From assembly GCA_001600495.1 (NCBI GenBank), contig BCKE01000067.1:1-64000 (forward strand): DNA of 64,000 nt, given 5' to 3'. Of this stretch, positions 11,529 to 23,622 are shown piece after piece (position 1 is the first letter of the stretch; each line of letters starts with the position of its first letter). A program made the translations under genes and the position numbers. Under the pieces are notes generated by a model. The model was given only the letters and a program-made list of their open reading frames with translations. It was not told the origin of the DNA and searched no databases. This stretch comes from Pilasporangium apinafurcum. Lineage: Eukaryota > Oomycota > Peronosporomycetes > Pythiales > Pythiaceae.

Positions 11529-12119
11529 TTAATCTGCCCATGAAATGGGTTTCTTCATGCCTTTGTATGTTCGTCGTGTAGTAGGCGGACGCGCATCTGC
11601 TACGTTTGCTTCACTCGCGCGCCGTTTCTCTTCACGATAAGTCTTGCCCAATTTTCTAAACACGCCAATGTGGGTTTTCGGTTGCCCATAGCTCTGTAAT
11701 CTCCCGACACTGTCCTCGCTCATAAATGAATGATCGCTGGAGCCGGAATCACTCAGTCGTGACGAATGCTCAGAGATGCTTCTTCCTGCACGCTGCGGCA
11801 TGTCGTCCACTTGTTTTTGCTCCTGCTGTAGCTGTAGCTGCCTCTGGCGTAGAGTCTCGGGTGATTCAAAAAACACAACATCGGGGTCCTGCTGACTCGA
11901 GGATGAACTGGTGGTGGACAGTGGATGCTTTGGTTGTTTCACCTGTTTCTTCGCAGCAGGGGACATCGCACGTTTCTTCTCTAGTAAGCGGAAATAATAC
12001 CAGCCTGTGAGTGTAATGTATGTCGACCAAATGAATGCCGCCTTGCGCCATTTCGGGCTCATGTACATTACTGCCACGAACACCAGAAAGAGTAGGAACA
12101 TCCACATCAGTATCCCCAT
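11529..12119 (-). CDS. Small membrane protein with basic cytoplasmic tail, unknown function
   Basis: A single-exon frame of 196 residues. The first 45 residues hold a strongly hydrophobic segment (ILMWMFLLFLVFVAVMYM) followed by a second, weaker one (AFIWSTYITLTGWYYF), so it is probably anchored at the N-terminus by one or two helices. The rest is polar, with a Gln-rich stretch, Ser-rich blocks and a basic tail ending KKPISWAD. I do not recognise a family. Codon use and the lack of long competing frames support a real gene. It diverges from the IFT54 gene across about 390 bases. No catalytic motif seen. Confidence 0.6.
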   Translation of the reverse strand: MGILMWMFLLFLVFVAVMYMSPKWRKAAFIWSTYITLTGWYYFRLLEKKRAMSPAAKKQVKQPKHPLSTTSSSSSQQDPDVVFFESPETLRQRQLQLQQEQKQVDDMPQRAGRSISEHSSRLSDSGSSDHSFMSEDSVGRLQSYGQPKTHIGVFRKLGKTYREEKRRASEANVADARPPTTRRTYKGMKKPISWAD

Positions 12120-12510
12120 GCTTTGTGCTTTACTAACTGCGTGTAGATGTAGGCTCCGTTCGCTTGTCTTGACGAGGAGAATAAAATAGAATTAATGCCC
12201 TCGCGCGTGGATGGGTGTGTCGCGGTTGAACAACGTAGTGAAAAACTTGACACTTGCTGCCTAACACTAAAATAGGACCACAGAATGATTACGCGTACCG
12301 GATATTTTTGGCTCACCCAACAAGGTCAATTGTTCCATAAACAGAATATCGTACAAAGTTGACACGTTATTCTAGGTTATAATAGGATAAACCCTGTGAT
12401 AAGGTTCACGTCCATCGCAAAGTGCCGTTTCGCTGTGCTTCATCTTGAAGCGATGCGCACATTCCATTACTCGTCTTCTGCTGCACACAAGTGTGGTTGT
12501 TTCCACAGAT

Positions 12511-14851
12511 ATGGGGGATTCGATCGAGACACTGATCCCGAAAACACAGGAAATATTGCAGCCACTGGTTGCCAAGCCAAAACTGGCCGACAAGCTGCTC
12601 ATGAAGCCACCGTTCCGATTCCTCTTCGACATCTTCGTTGCTGTGAATCAATCAACGGGCTTCGCGAAGGGACTCTACAACGAAGTTGAAGGCGATTGCG
12701 CTAACATCAAGGAGAAGAACCAGAAAATCGCGTATCTGGACAAGATGATTACGTGTGTGGGTCACTGTTTGGGGAAGGACATCGATGTGCGATCCGCCAA
12801 GATTGTTGCTGGACTGGAACCAGAGAACACAAACATCTTTTTGCAGTGTCTCGCACAGGCAGCATCCAACAACTCGTTGGATTGGGGAACTGCTGTACAA
12901 AAAACTCTTGAGGAGGTCCCATCCCTCACACCGGACGGCGGACTATCCGTGGTTTCCACTGTAGGAGATGGAGCAAAGCCGAAAGGAGAATCCGCTGCAG
13001 AGCGACCGGCTTCGAAAGAGAAGAGCGACGCAGATAGGCAGGCAGCTGCCGAAGCGAAAGCAAAGGAAAAGGTGAATCAAAAGAGAATCTCCAAGCTGTA
13101 TTCATGTTTGCTCATTTTGTGCTGATTGTTGATGGACATAGGCGCGCAGAGAGAAAGAAGATGCCGAAAAGCGCGAGCGAGAAGCAAAGGCGGAGGCGCA
13201 ACGTCGAGAATACGAAGAGAGCCGTGCCAAAGCCGAAGCAGCAGCTGACAGCAAAAGCGGAAGTGCAGGGAGTTCACGGTCGTCATCCGCTCGAAAGCAG
13301 CAGCCGGACAATAACACAGATATTTCTGCTGCTGGTGTGGCCTTGGACGACTCAGTGACACAGCAAATCAAAGAATGCAATGGAGATGTCGAGCGAACCA
13401 AGGAAATGATCGAGAAAATCATCTCAAAGCCTAAAATGGCATCCAAATTACTAAGCAAGCCCCCATTCCGGTTCATTCATGACATGGTTTCCGAAATAAC
13501 ACGAGTCACCGGATTCGCGGAGGGGCTTTACAATGCTGAGGAACTAGATTCCGGCAACATCAAAGAGAAAGGTCCCAAAATTGACTATCTCAACAAGATT
13601 ATGCTCTGTGTGAGCTGTCACTTGAATGTTGAAGTGGAGGCTAAAGCCGCAAAGATCGTCGCTGGATTGGAACCAGACGACACCAACAAATTCTTGCAGT
13701 TGTTAGCCATTGCTTGTCGAACGGGCAACTCAGCAGAGGCTGTACAGCGCGTGTTGGCAGGCGATACAGCGTTACGTGCGACGAGTGCCGCCTCTAAGAA
13801 GGCTCCATCTTCATCTGCTCCACTAGCCGCAGGTAAAGAACGTGAAGCGACGCCAGAAGCAAAATTATCATCCAGGTCCACAACGCCGCAAGAATCAAAA
13901 CCGCGGCCGGTCGCGAAAGGAGCCAACGAGCCCTCGCCAGCTGCAGGTACTGGCAGTTTTTCAGGGCCAGCTAAGCCGTTAGCTGTGAAAAATACGGAAG
14001 AAGAGAACGAGAACGACAGCGAAAGCGCCAATTTACGATTCCATGCTGAAGCGAAAGAGAGAGACGAAGATGCTGATTTCGCAGGTTCAGGTGCACCCAG
14101 TACCAGTGGGGGACTCGGCACAAGTCGGACCTCTCGCCCGACCACAGCGCGTCGTCGACCACCAAAACTGAAAGAAAATGTCACGGAAGTTGGACGTTTG
14201 CACGTAGCTGACACCAAAGTAGCCCCAGTTGCGGGCATCATGAAGGACGGTGACAACGGTGATAGTGACGATGACACTGGCGAGGACAACAACAACAACG
14301 GACCCAGTACCGGTGGCGGAGCGTCGTTACTGCATGAAGACGGTGGTAGCCACGGTCGCCTTGTACGTGATATCTTAAAAGATCAAAGTGCGGAAGAAGC
14401 GATACGGAAGCAGAAAGAGGAAGAGGACAACCAAATCGCTGGAAATGAAGCTGAGACTGGTATTCGCTTGGGGAGACGCAAGAAATCGTTCAAGGACAAA
14501 TCTAAGAGCGCGGCATCGAGCGTCGCAGAGATGAACGAATTGCGCGCCAACGTCCAAAAGATTTGTCAGGCGACAAACCCCGTGGGCAAAAGTGTCGAGT
14601 TTGTCCACGAGGATCTGATGGCCATGTCGAAAGAACTCGAGTACTGGCGGAAAGAGTATGAGAAAAAATGCGAAGTGTATGAGGAGGAAAAGAAGAAAAC
14701 TGAAGAGGCGCTCCAGCCCTTGCAGATCCAGCTGCTTGAAGTGGACGAGCAAATGAAAGAACAGGTCCACAAGATTAATACGTTGAAGGCAACCATTGCT
14801 AAGAACGAAGAGAAGACGCAAAAGCTGCTAAGGATGGTCGTCTCAGCATAG
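12511..14851 (+). CDS. IFT54: IFT54 / TRAF3IP1-like intraflagellar transport protein with duplicated CH domain
   Basis: IFT54 is a subunit of the IFT-B train that builds cilia and flagella, and its N-terminal calponin-homology-like domain binds tubulin. Two exons, 12511-13071 and 13142-14851, give 756 residues. The family signature occurs twice. Copy 1 (about residues 1-120) has LLMKPPFRFLFDIF, TGFAKGLYN and AKIVAGLEPENTN. Copy 2 (about 255-375) has LLSKPPFRFIHDMV, TGFAEGLYN and AKIVAGLEPDDTN. A Lys/Glu/Ala-rich linker joins them and contains the only intron. A long acidic, disordered middle follows, then a C-terminal coiled coil (about 640-756), the region that binds IFT20 in other species. 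Known homologues have one CH domain; the second looks like an internal duplication or a fusion of tandem copies. Confidence 0.92.
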
Positions 14852-14931
14852 TGCAGTTAGTCTTAGCAACGATATATTTCTATTGTGTGTATGATGTCTA
14901 TGGGTGGTGAAAATCTGCATGAACTTGCTCG

Positions 14932-16046
14932 CTATGCATGTGAGTTTGGTGCTTGTTCTCCTGTCTCTTTGTGATGAATTCGCTTGCGTTCCCGTTCTTG
15001 TACCTCTGGCATATCTAATTCTCGCTGCTTCACGCGCTTTGGTACCCAGGATGCCTGCCAGCTCAGCTTTTCTCGTCGTAGGTCCTGCAACTGCGGAATC
15101 GCATCAGTATGATGAATCCAGTGTTCTGCCTGTAGCGCCAGCGTCGGGTTGTTTACGAGTTGCGAGTACCACTGCGAGCGAATTTCCTGCTTCTCGGCTT
15201 CACTCAAGTCGCCTCGGATCTCTGGGAACCAGTCGATCAGACGTTGCAGCACCAGCGCTGTCGCTACCGAGAGGTTAAGGCTTTCGGTGAAGCCGAAAAT
15301 GGGGAAGTACACACGTTTGTCAGCTGCGTGCAGCATCTCAGCGCTTACGCCATCCGTCTCCCTACCAATTACAACCGCCAGCTTTGCAGGCAGCTCCGCG
15401 GGTTTTGTATTTACTGTCAATGCTACTGCTTGAGGTGAGAGATCTGTCGCCCAGATCGTCCGACCGTCGGCTCGAAGAGCAGCGATGCAGTCGGTGATGC
15501 TTGTGAAATGCCGCAGAGTGAGCCAGAACGAGCAATTTTTGGTAATTTTCTTAGTACCGCTACTTTTGTTGTGGTTCTTTACTTGCCGTTCGTTCGGGTT
15601 AATGAGCCAGACGTACTGAATCCCCAATGCTAATCAACGGGATAGCTGTCAGGACGATGGTTCCTTCAATGTGATAGATACAAGAGCAATTGATTTTCGT
15701 TGTCTACCTTCTGCAGTTCGAAGCACAGCCTGGTGATTGTGTGAATCCATACATTGCTCTAAAACTAGCACAATTCGCCCTGCATGGAAAATATCACACC
15801 AGTGATGATTAATATATATTGAGCACTACCGCTCTTTGGTTATTTCGCCATACATGAACGTACCTGTTCGGTGACGCAGTACAGTCTCTGCTCGTCGCAA
15901 GCGCTCTGGTGCCTCCGGAATCTCTTCTTTGATACTCGGTTTTTCTGTGTATGTGTAAAGTTGGTTGTTCAGTCATGTATATATGCAGGAAAACACAGTC
16001 GTCCACGCTCCATACCATTCACCTCAGTAGCGCCATTGGAGCTCAT
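14932..16046 (-). CDS. SpoU/TrmH-family tRNA 2'-O-ribose methyltransferase
   Basis: Predicted to methylate a ribose 2'-OH in tRNA using S-adenosylmethionine; closest by eye to bacterial TrmH (Gm18). Four exons join in frame: 16046-16016, 15944-15864, 15779-15708 and 15629-14932, giving 293 residues. Motif 1 is LVLEQCMDSHNHQAVLRTAE followed by ALGIQYVW. Motif 2 is VIGRETDGVSAEML. Motif 3 is YFPIFGFTESLNLSVATALV. These form the SAM-binding trefoil knot. The stretch RRAETVLRHRTGRI before motif 1 also matches TrmH. The C-terminal 80 residues are basic and rich in Trp and Gln, probably for RNA binding. Its stop lies 80 bases from that of IFT54, so the genes converge. No targeting peptide is obvious. 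Confidence 0.88.
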
Positions 16047-16901
16047 GTCTTCTGTTTGAATGGGACCAAAAAGTTTGACCCATGCAATATGTTCCTATCA
16101 TAATATTGTATTCGGAACAATTATCACTTTGTTCCTAATTTGAATTTATTGACCAAACGAGGGACCATAACGGAATCTAATGGGATGGAGAACTGTGCGT
16201 GCGTGTTGTGATCATCAACATCGATTACCGGACGTATTAACGCTACAAATGCTTTAAAGCGTTGTTATGAGTCGCGTTGATGGATCAAGTAACACGTTTT
16301 AATATCTTTTAACAACGAGACAATTTTCTGCAGTCGCCCATGCCTAATGTTCACGTGTCATCATCGTCGTTCGACGAATCTTTCCCGACTATAGAGGGGG
16401 GATGAAATCCACAGGACTAATTGCATATTTTTTTAGCAAGGATTACGCATTTTATTCCCAATTTCGCCAACAGTTTATCAAGTATTTGTCTTTACAGCTG
16501 TGCAACTCTTGGTATCAATTCTCGAGCCTGTGGATTAAGAAATTGTCAAGTATGGAAGATGACAACAAGAACGTATGTCTTTTCCTTTTTTACTTGCCCA
16601 GGCAACAACTAAGACATAAAAGAGAAATACGTTTACTGCTTGAATAAGTTGCCATTGTTACAAATCAACAGTCAAGACATGGGATTTCTCTTCTCACGGT
16701 TCCGAATTTGAAGCTCTCCAAGTGTTCCTAATTTCAACGTCTGCTTGTGTCCCCATTGTCCCTTATTTTATATTATGGGTTGACGACGACTCTCCACTGC
16801 ATGTTCCACCAAAGTAGTTACAGGTTCTAAATGGAGCTCCTTGTGACAAAAAATGGCCACAAGGTGCTTGATGGCCAAGTGACGCGCCGGTCCAAGGCTG
16901 T
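16047..16901. other. Intergenic region between divergent genes
   Basis: About 850 bases between the methyltransferase and the leucine-rich-repeat gene. Only short frames occur, the longest being 81 codons at 16402. It probably carries two promoters and a 5' leader. Nothing else identified. Confidence 0.5.
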
Positions 16902-19900
16902 GTGCTCCCTTCGGTGCACATGATGATAAGAGACGCAGCAGCAGCAAAAAGCTCTCCTCGACATCGCAGACCGAGCGAAGGAACGAACGAAAGAGCAGCA
17001 CGCAGTGGCAGCAACAGCAGTGCAGGAGCAACACTACCTCGCGTGAAGGCGAAAGCAGAGGAAACCCGCACCGCAACATCAACGTTGCATACAACACTTC
17101 CAACAAACACTCCAGCAAGCTATACACCAGTGCCAACACCGCCATCTCATACCAAGCGCGATGAAGGCGACGTCTCCAAGACGTTTCTCACAGCACTCAT
17201 GTCTGCTAAATGCACAGCGAAGAAGCGCAGCGAGACGCTGCGACCACCATCGCCATTTGAAGCTATTGATACGCCGGTGGATGGTTATGCTGCTACTACC
17301 ACCAATGATGTGTGGTGCGAACCTTCACCAGCGAACTACATGGGTGTGGAGGCGTTACAGATGTTTTGGGGCATGTTCCACCGTCAAGATGCTGTACACC
17401 AGAACACGCAGATCACTCTTCCTTCCTCTATCTCCTCTCCCGCTTCGCCTTCAACAGCTGCAGAGCGGCCAACGTCGGCTCGCACGACATACCTCTCGGC
17501 AGTCCGTAAGACGCGGCTGTCACCTGAGCCCATGGGGATTGTCCGTCGACGGGTTTTAGAAAAAGGCGCATCATCCGCAGTGTCCTCCAGTTCGGCATGT
17601 TCCAGTGGCAGCACCGCGCAAGAGATTAATCTGAACAGCTATCGCATGGGAGATGCATACGCTTTGGCTTTTAGTCAGGGGTTTCCACTCATTCCTGCCG
17701 TTGAATCAATTAACCTCGCACATAATCGCATCAGTGACACGGTCGCCGCACAGATCATTAAAAGCGCCAGTAAGCAGGCAATTATCAATAAGAGCAATAC
17801 TCCCTCAACTGCCGTATTTGCACTGCAACAACTCAATTTGGCGCATAATGCACTGGCGCATACATCCTCTATGGCATTGTGTGACCTGTTGCGGCAGTCC
17901 AAATCGCTCACTGCATTGAATCTCTCGCATAATGCGCTGAAAGATCGCGATATTCACATTCTGTGCGAGGCACTGCAAAAGAATCAGACATTACTACGCC
18001 TTCACTTGTCAGAAAACAAGTTCGGCATCAACGGTATGGTTTCAATCGCCAAATTTCTCGAAGAAAACTCCAAAATTGAAGAAGTCTACCTTTCCTGGAA
18101 TAACATCCGCGGTGTTGGTGCGTTAAAGATCGTTGAAGCGTTAAAGTTTCATGCTTCCTTGCGCGCCTGCGATCTCTCCTGGAACTCGCTCGACTCAAAC
18201 GAACTGCTCAAGCCCCGCACTATCATCACTGCACTAGCGGACTCACTTACCAACAACAAAGTTCTCTCACATCTCGATCTCTCTAACAATCATCTGGACA
18301 TGGAAGACTGCGCCATTCTTGCCAAACAACTGGAAAGCAACCATACACTTATCGGACTTCACATGGCTGGCAACTGCGGTGTTATGGATTCGCGCGGGTA
18401 CTTGATTCCTAAGAAAACCACAACGAAGCTACTCGATCAACATAAGATGTACTCGATGGCAGTGTTTGAAGAAACCCACAGCGAGTCCGGATCAGGTGCG
18501 TTTCCGCAACATTTGGCGCAACTCGTGGATAAATACTGCTGGTATTGCGGACAGTGGTCCGAATATCGTTTTGCATGGCAGCCAACGAGTTTGGATGGTC
18601 CTTTCGCTAGCACAGACAATGTTTTCGAGGTTACTTCGCACATGGCTGTGCGGCTTCATCTTTCACTAGATGATTGGCGAGGCATTAACATGGAGAGACG
18701 CGAAGACGGATCGTTTAGTGCGTATCGAATTTTACCTCCAGGAAAAACAGAATATTTCTTCTCTGTCTTCAACAAGAACGATCCCAGTCAAGCCAGCTAC
18801 CACTACATCAAGGAGAAGCGGCATCAGCGACGGACAAACTATCTTGGCGACGCCCATGAAGCCGTGTTTGGGGACTTGCAGTATGTCAATGTTGTGCGGA
18901 TCGCCAGACGTGAAGGACATGACCCATGCAACACACTCGTGCCTCGGTTCGCTGGAAAAACCAATGACAGATCGACGCGATGGGACATCAACAAGAGTGT
19001 GTTTGCTCGACGTCGTCGTGAGAGCGTCTGTCGAAACTTCGTGGACACTGATACGTTTGTTGGCAAAGCATGTGCAGCTGACTGGAAACAGTGCAAAGTG
19101 GATCGCTTTATTAAAGACGCGAATCGGCGCAAGGAGGTGGAGAATTGTGTGCTGCGGAATTATCGTGTGATTTGCAGTCTCTATCGGCGTTATTGTGGAC
19201 ACAATGTTCTCTCAAGCATCGCTGCCACTTCGTCCTGCTCCCCGGCCGTGATAGCTCAGTTGCAAAATGATATCATCTCCGTGCCTTGGAGTGGTTATGT
19301 TGAATTTCTTAACGAGTGTAAAATTTTGGACGAATCGTCGGAGTACTGCAAGTTTGCTGACCTGGAAAATGTGTTTGTGGCGGCAAATTTGGAGCTAACG
19401 CAGGAAGCCAAGGAAAAAGATAATCCAGATCGGAGTCTGACCCGGTTTGAGTTCCTTGAGTGTGCGATGCGCATCGCCATCAACAAGTACCATCGCAGTA
19501 AGTTTTGTTTCCACTCGAAAGTGTGAATAGAATTGACTATTATAACAGTTTGTGTTGTTGTGACTACATGAATAGCCAATATCTGTGATACGCCAGCGAA
19601 AGCAATGGAGAAGCTGATCCAAGATAATATTTTGCCGATCGCTCCAGAAGATACGAATGACTTTCGTACCCGTTTTCTCTACACCGAGGAAGTGAGTGAG
19701 GTCTTCTCGGAGCACATCGTGTTGGTAAGTGACAGACAAAAAGAATGTAAAAGTTGTTACTGAACGATTGATCTCTACTATATTGAATACTTAGATTCAA
19801 GATGTTTTCAATTCCAACATGGGGAAATATTGCAAGCCTGGCGAGAAAAAAGGCATGCAGCTCATGGAGTTCCTCACTCTCATGTATGTCTTTCTATAGC

Positions 19901-20563
19901 CTCTCATATCTGAAAGAAAAATGTGCTAAAATATTCTTACGCAAATGATGTCTTACTTATTCACAAAGGGAGACCTACCAAGTGTATAACGACACCTTTC
20001 GTGTGCGCGACATAAAGGACCCGTTTCTGGCGTGTAAACTGGTGGTACTGGATGAAATGGCGACTGTGGGTCACAAGAAATTGTATATGACCGATTTTAT
20101 GGAACTACTACTACGAATCTGCGTCCTTCGATATCCTCCCAAACCATTTACAGTGGTAGAAACAGCGAAAAGCTTGCAGAAGCTGCTGATTAACCACTTC
20201 GCTACCCACGAAAACCTGCTGGAACAGTTTCGATCGACTGTGGATCAAGCAGTTGTACAGGATCGCGTGGAAGCGTTTGCGAACGCTATCAATGCCAACA
20301 TGCGCCAGCAGAAGCCGGAAAATGCACGGCGGAGTCGCAGTAGACCTGAATCACGACAGCAACCTGCACAAATCATGGAGTCAGCGGACGAAGGCAAAGA
20401 CGACGAAGAAGGGCAAGATGAAGACGTCGATGACCAGATGGAGGAACCATCGAACGACAAGGGACAACCAGTTAAAGAAGTTGAGCATTATTCATCGGAT
20501 GAAAGTGCCAGTATCGACGGCCTGATCGTCCAATCTTCAACAGAATCAATGCCAGTTGGATGA
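16902..20563 (+). CDS. Leucine-rich-repeat (ribonuclease-inhibitor type) protein
   Basis: Four exons, 16902-19497, 19576-19724, 19795-19883 and 19969-20563, join in frame to 1142 residues. The N-terminal 240 residues are Ser/Thr/Ala-rich and probably disordered. Residues about 245-500 hold six to eight RI-type leucine-rich repeats, such as LTALNLSHNALKDRDI, LLRLHLSENKFGINGM and IEEVYLSWNNIRGVGA. A conserved-looking C-terminal half follows, with repeated phrases of the type RFEFLECAMRIAINKYH and DFMELLLRICVLRYP, spaced as in large LRR proteins of oomycetes and alveolates. The last 90 residues are acidic. I know no defined function; a role in the cytoskeleton or flagellum is a guess from the neighbours. 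The start ATG is the first in frame; M908 or a later Met is possible. Confidence 0.8.
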
Positions 20564-21132
20564 AGCAAGAGGTGATACAATAAGTTGACGTATCTGCATT
20601 TGCGTCTTAAAATGATGAGCGATTTCCGATGGCAATCCACAACCATGCATGATAAATGCATCAAGACTGGGCAAAAGACCCAAAAAGCAAATGCCCACCA
20701 AACAAGGAATTTCAGATGGAACAGCAAGTACATCCCCCATAGTCTTCAATCTATGGTGAGAATTGTTTCTGCCTCTCACAGTTTATCCGTGTGAAGCACT
20801 TATAGCTGATTCGATTTTGGTCTTTATCACTATTAACTTGACATTTTTGAGATTGTATATAATGCTATGGATTCTTTACAACCTACATTGCGATGGCAAA
20901 GCCATGTCTTTTTGTTTCATGAAGAAAACCATTCAAGCAATTGATACCAAAAACGACAGGTGTACCCATTTCACACATGAGATAAACACTGGCAATAGCC
21001 GTACCGATACATTACCGGTATCAAACGGTACAAACATTTCGTCAACCTGACCTTCATTATTGGATTTACGTTGCAAGAAGCAAAGGAAGAGCAGCGAAGT
21101 TTGCCGCTCTGCGTGCGTATTATAAGAGACAC
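20564..21132. other. Intergenic region upstream of XPB
   Basis: About 570 bases with no convincing gene. A partial initiator-like string, TTCATTATTGGATTT, lies about 70 bases before the XPB ATG and may mark its transcription start. Confidence 0.4.
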
Positions 21133-23622
21133 ATGAGCACCAAGAGCGTGCAGAAGAAACAAAAACGCAAGTCACTCGCTGAGGACTATGGTGGATCCGT
21201 GGGGGAAGATCTCCTGGAGTATATGGAAGATGATGACACCATGGAAACAGGCGGCGTCAAACAATCACTCGACAGTGTTGGCGCATCCAGCAATCTCTCA
21301 CGGCGCATCCAGAACCGCCTACTCAAGCTAAACGAGGTTGCGCAGAACGCACAGGGAAGTGAAGAGACTGGATACTTTGACTTTTCAACGTTGCAGATGA
21401 AAAAAGACCACGAGGCACGACCTGTGTGGGTCTGTCCGAACGGCCGGATCTTTTTGGAGGCATTTTCACCGATCTACAAACAGGCATACGATTTCCTAGT
21501 GGCAATTTCAGAGCCGGTATCTCGTCCTGAGTTTCTCCACGAGTACAAATTGACGCCCTATTCGTTGTACGCAGCTGTATCGGTATCGATCGAAACTGAA
21601 AGTATCTTGAAAGTGCTGGAGCGACTATCGAAGAACGTGCTGCCAGAAGTGATTGTGAATTTCATCAAAGACTGCACGCTGAGTTATGGAAAAGCGAAAC
21701 TGGTGCTCCATCACAACGAGTTTTACGTTGAGAGTCTCTATCCAGAGGTGCTGCGTAAACTACTAGAACACGACCACATCCGTGCCGCACGCGTGAAAGA
21801 AACGACGGAAATTGTCGCGGCGACGTCTACTATCACTGGTGCAGGAGGCATTGGAGCTCCTATAGCTCCACCTGGTGGTGGTGGATTGCGCAACGACGAG
21901 ATGGAGTTTATCCAGAAAGACGTGTCAGCAGAGGATCAAGCCAATTTACAATATCAAAAACTACTTAACGAAGATTACGAAGTCAGTGACGAGCATGTAC
22001 AGCAGGGTAATGCGTCAGCTAGTGCAAATGTTCAGAAAACGGTGCGCACAGTATCATTTAAGATCCGGAAAAACATGGTCGAGCAAGTGAAGCGCGCATG
22101 CTTAGACATGGATTACCCGCTCATGGAAGAATACGATTTCCGAAACGACAAGACTATTCCGGACATTGAAATGGACCTGAAACCCACCACGCGCATTCGT
22201 GAGTATCAGGAAAAATCACTCAGTAAGATGTTTGGTAATGGTCGTGCTCGATCAGGGATCATTGTGCTGCCTTGTGGCGCCGGGAAAACACTCACAGGCG
22301 TGACAGCAGCATCGACAATCAAGAAATCATGTCTTTGTTTGTGTACATCTGCAGTATCAGTGGAACAATGGACAGCGCAGTTTAAGATGTGGACAAATAT
22401 CCCAGAAAAGAAGATCGCACGGTTCACATCGGTCGCAAAGGATTACATCGATCCGACGTCAGGCGTGATTGTGACGACCTACACGATGGTGGCGTTTGGG
22501 GGCAAGCGTGCTCGCGCGTCGGAAGAGGTGATGCAGTTGATTCAGGGTCGTGAATGGGGGTGCATCTTGCTGGATGAAGTGCATGTCGTGCCAGCCAAGA
22601 TGTTTCGCAAAGTTATTGGATCGATCGCCTGCCATTGCAAACTCGGGCTTACTGCTACGCTCGTGCGTGAAGATGATTTGATCGGGGATTTAAATTTCCT
22701 GATTGGCCCGAAGCTGTACGAGGCCAACTGGATGGATCTCACGCAGAGCGGCTTTCTTGCCAATGTCTCGTGTGTAGAAGTCTGGTGTCCCATGGCGGGT
22801 GAGTTTTATCGCGAATATCTTCGTGAAACAAAAAATGCTCGCAGACGCGCACTATTGTATGTCGCAAACCCAAACAAATTTACAGCTGCGGAATTCCTCA
22901 TCCAGTATCATGAGAAACGTGGCGATAAGATTCTACTCTTCTCTGACGATGTGTTTGCACTGCGGCTGTACGCAACGAAGCTCAATAAAGGCTATATCTA
23001 CGGTGGCACAGGCGAACGCGAACGTATGCGACTGCTACAGTCGTTTCGGAATTCTCCCTTGGTGAACGTTATTTGCATTTCGAAAGTCGGTGATACGTCC
23101 ATCGATCTTCCCGAGGCGAACGTTATTATCCAGGTATCATCGCATTTCGGCTCGAGACGACAGGAAGCGCAGCGGTTAGGTCGCATCCTACGTCCAAAGG
23201 CCAATGCAACGGGTGGCTTTAATGCCTTCTTCTACACACTGATCTCCACCGACACACACGAGATGTTTTACTCTAACAAAAGACAGCAATACCTCGTAGA
23301 CCAAGGCTACACCTTTAAAGTTGTGACGGATCTTTACGATAAGGACACATTCAAGGGCGTATTCACTAAGAAAGAGGCACAGCGGCAACTACTAAACGAA
23401 GTGCTAAGTGCCGACGTGGAAAGCGCGGCCAAAGACGAGAACGCGGCAATCCGCGACGATGAAGACTTGTCGCGACTGGAGTTGGCAGGTGGTGCGCGAA
23501 AGAAGAAGAAGACGTCGTCACTTGGTGCACTTTCCGGGGCCGATGGGACAAAGTACATGGAATATTCCACTGGTCATGGCGCAAAGCAGCGACACAATCT
23601 CTTCCGCGACCGCTATCGTTAA
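21133..23622 (+). CDS. XPB: XPB/ERCC3/Ssl2 DNA helicase-translocase of TFIIH
   Basis: XPB is the ATP-driven 3'-5' translocase of TFIIH that opens promoters and damaged DNA in transcription and nucleotide excision repair. A single exon of 829 residues, near the usual 780-840. Walker A is PCGAGKT at about residue 380, motif II is DEVH at about 481, and motif III is LTATLVREDD. The same stretch carries the Arg-Glu-Asp (RED) element known in XPB. The C-terminal helicase lobe has ILLFSDDVFAL and QEAQRLGRILRPK (motif VI). The N-terminal damage-recognition region includes PLWVCPNGR-like and HEYKLTPYSLYAAVS segments. The Lys-rich C-terminus ends near HNLFRDRYR. No defect seen. Confidence 0.97.
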   Translation: MSTKSVQKKQKRKSLAEDYGGSVGEDLLEYMEDDDTMETGGVKQSLDSVGASSNLSRRIQNRLLKLNEVAQNAQGSEETGYFDFSTLQMKKDHEARPVWVCPNGRIFLEAFSPIYKQAYDFLVAISEPVSRPEFLHEYKLTPYSLYAAVSVSIETESILKVLERLSKNVLPEVIVNFIKDCTLSYGKAKLVLHHNEFYVESLYPEVLRKLLEHDHIRAARVKETTEIVAATSTITGAGGIGAPIAPPGGGGLRNDEMEFIQKDVSAEDQANLQYQKLLNEDYEVSDEHVQQGNASASANVQKTVRTVSFKIRKNMVEQVKRACLDMDYPLMEEYDFRNDKTIPDIEMDLKPTTRIREYQEKSLSKMFGNGRARSGIIVLPCGAGKTLTGVTAASTIKKSCLCLCTSAVSVEQWTAQFKMWTNIPEKKIARFTSVAKDYIDPTSGVIVTTYTMVAFGGKRARASEEVMQLIQGREWGCILLDEVHVVPAKMFRKVIGSIACHCKLGLTATLVREDDLIGDLNFLIGPKLYEANWMDLTQSGFLANVSCVEVWCPMAGEFYREYLRETKNARRRALLYVANPNKFTAAEFLIQYHEKRGDKILLFSDDVFALRLYATKLNKGYIYGGTGERERMRLLQSFRNSPLVNVICISKVGDTSIDLPEANVIIQVSSHFGSRRQEAQRLGRILRPKANATGGFNAFFYTLISTDTHEMFYSNKRQQYLVDQGYTFKVVTDLYDKDTFKGVFTKKEAQRQLLNEVLSADVESAAKDENAAIRDDEDLSRLELAGGARKKKKTSSLGALSGADGTKYMEYSTGHGAKQRHNLFRDRYR

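Noticed and set aside
13618-14298. 226-codon minus-strand frame inside IFT54
   Set aside because: Ser-rich shadow of the acidic disordered region of IFT54; no homology.
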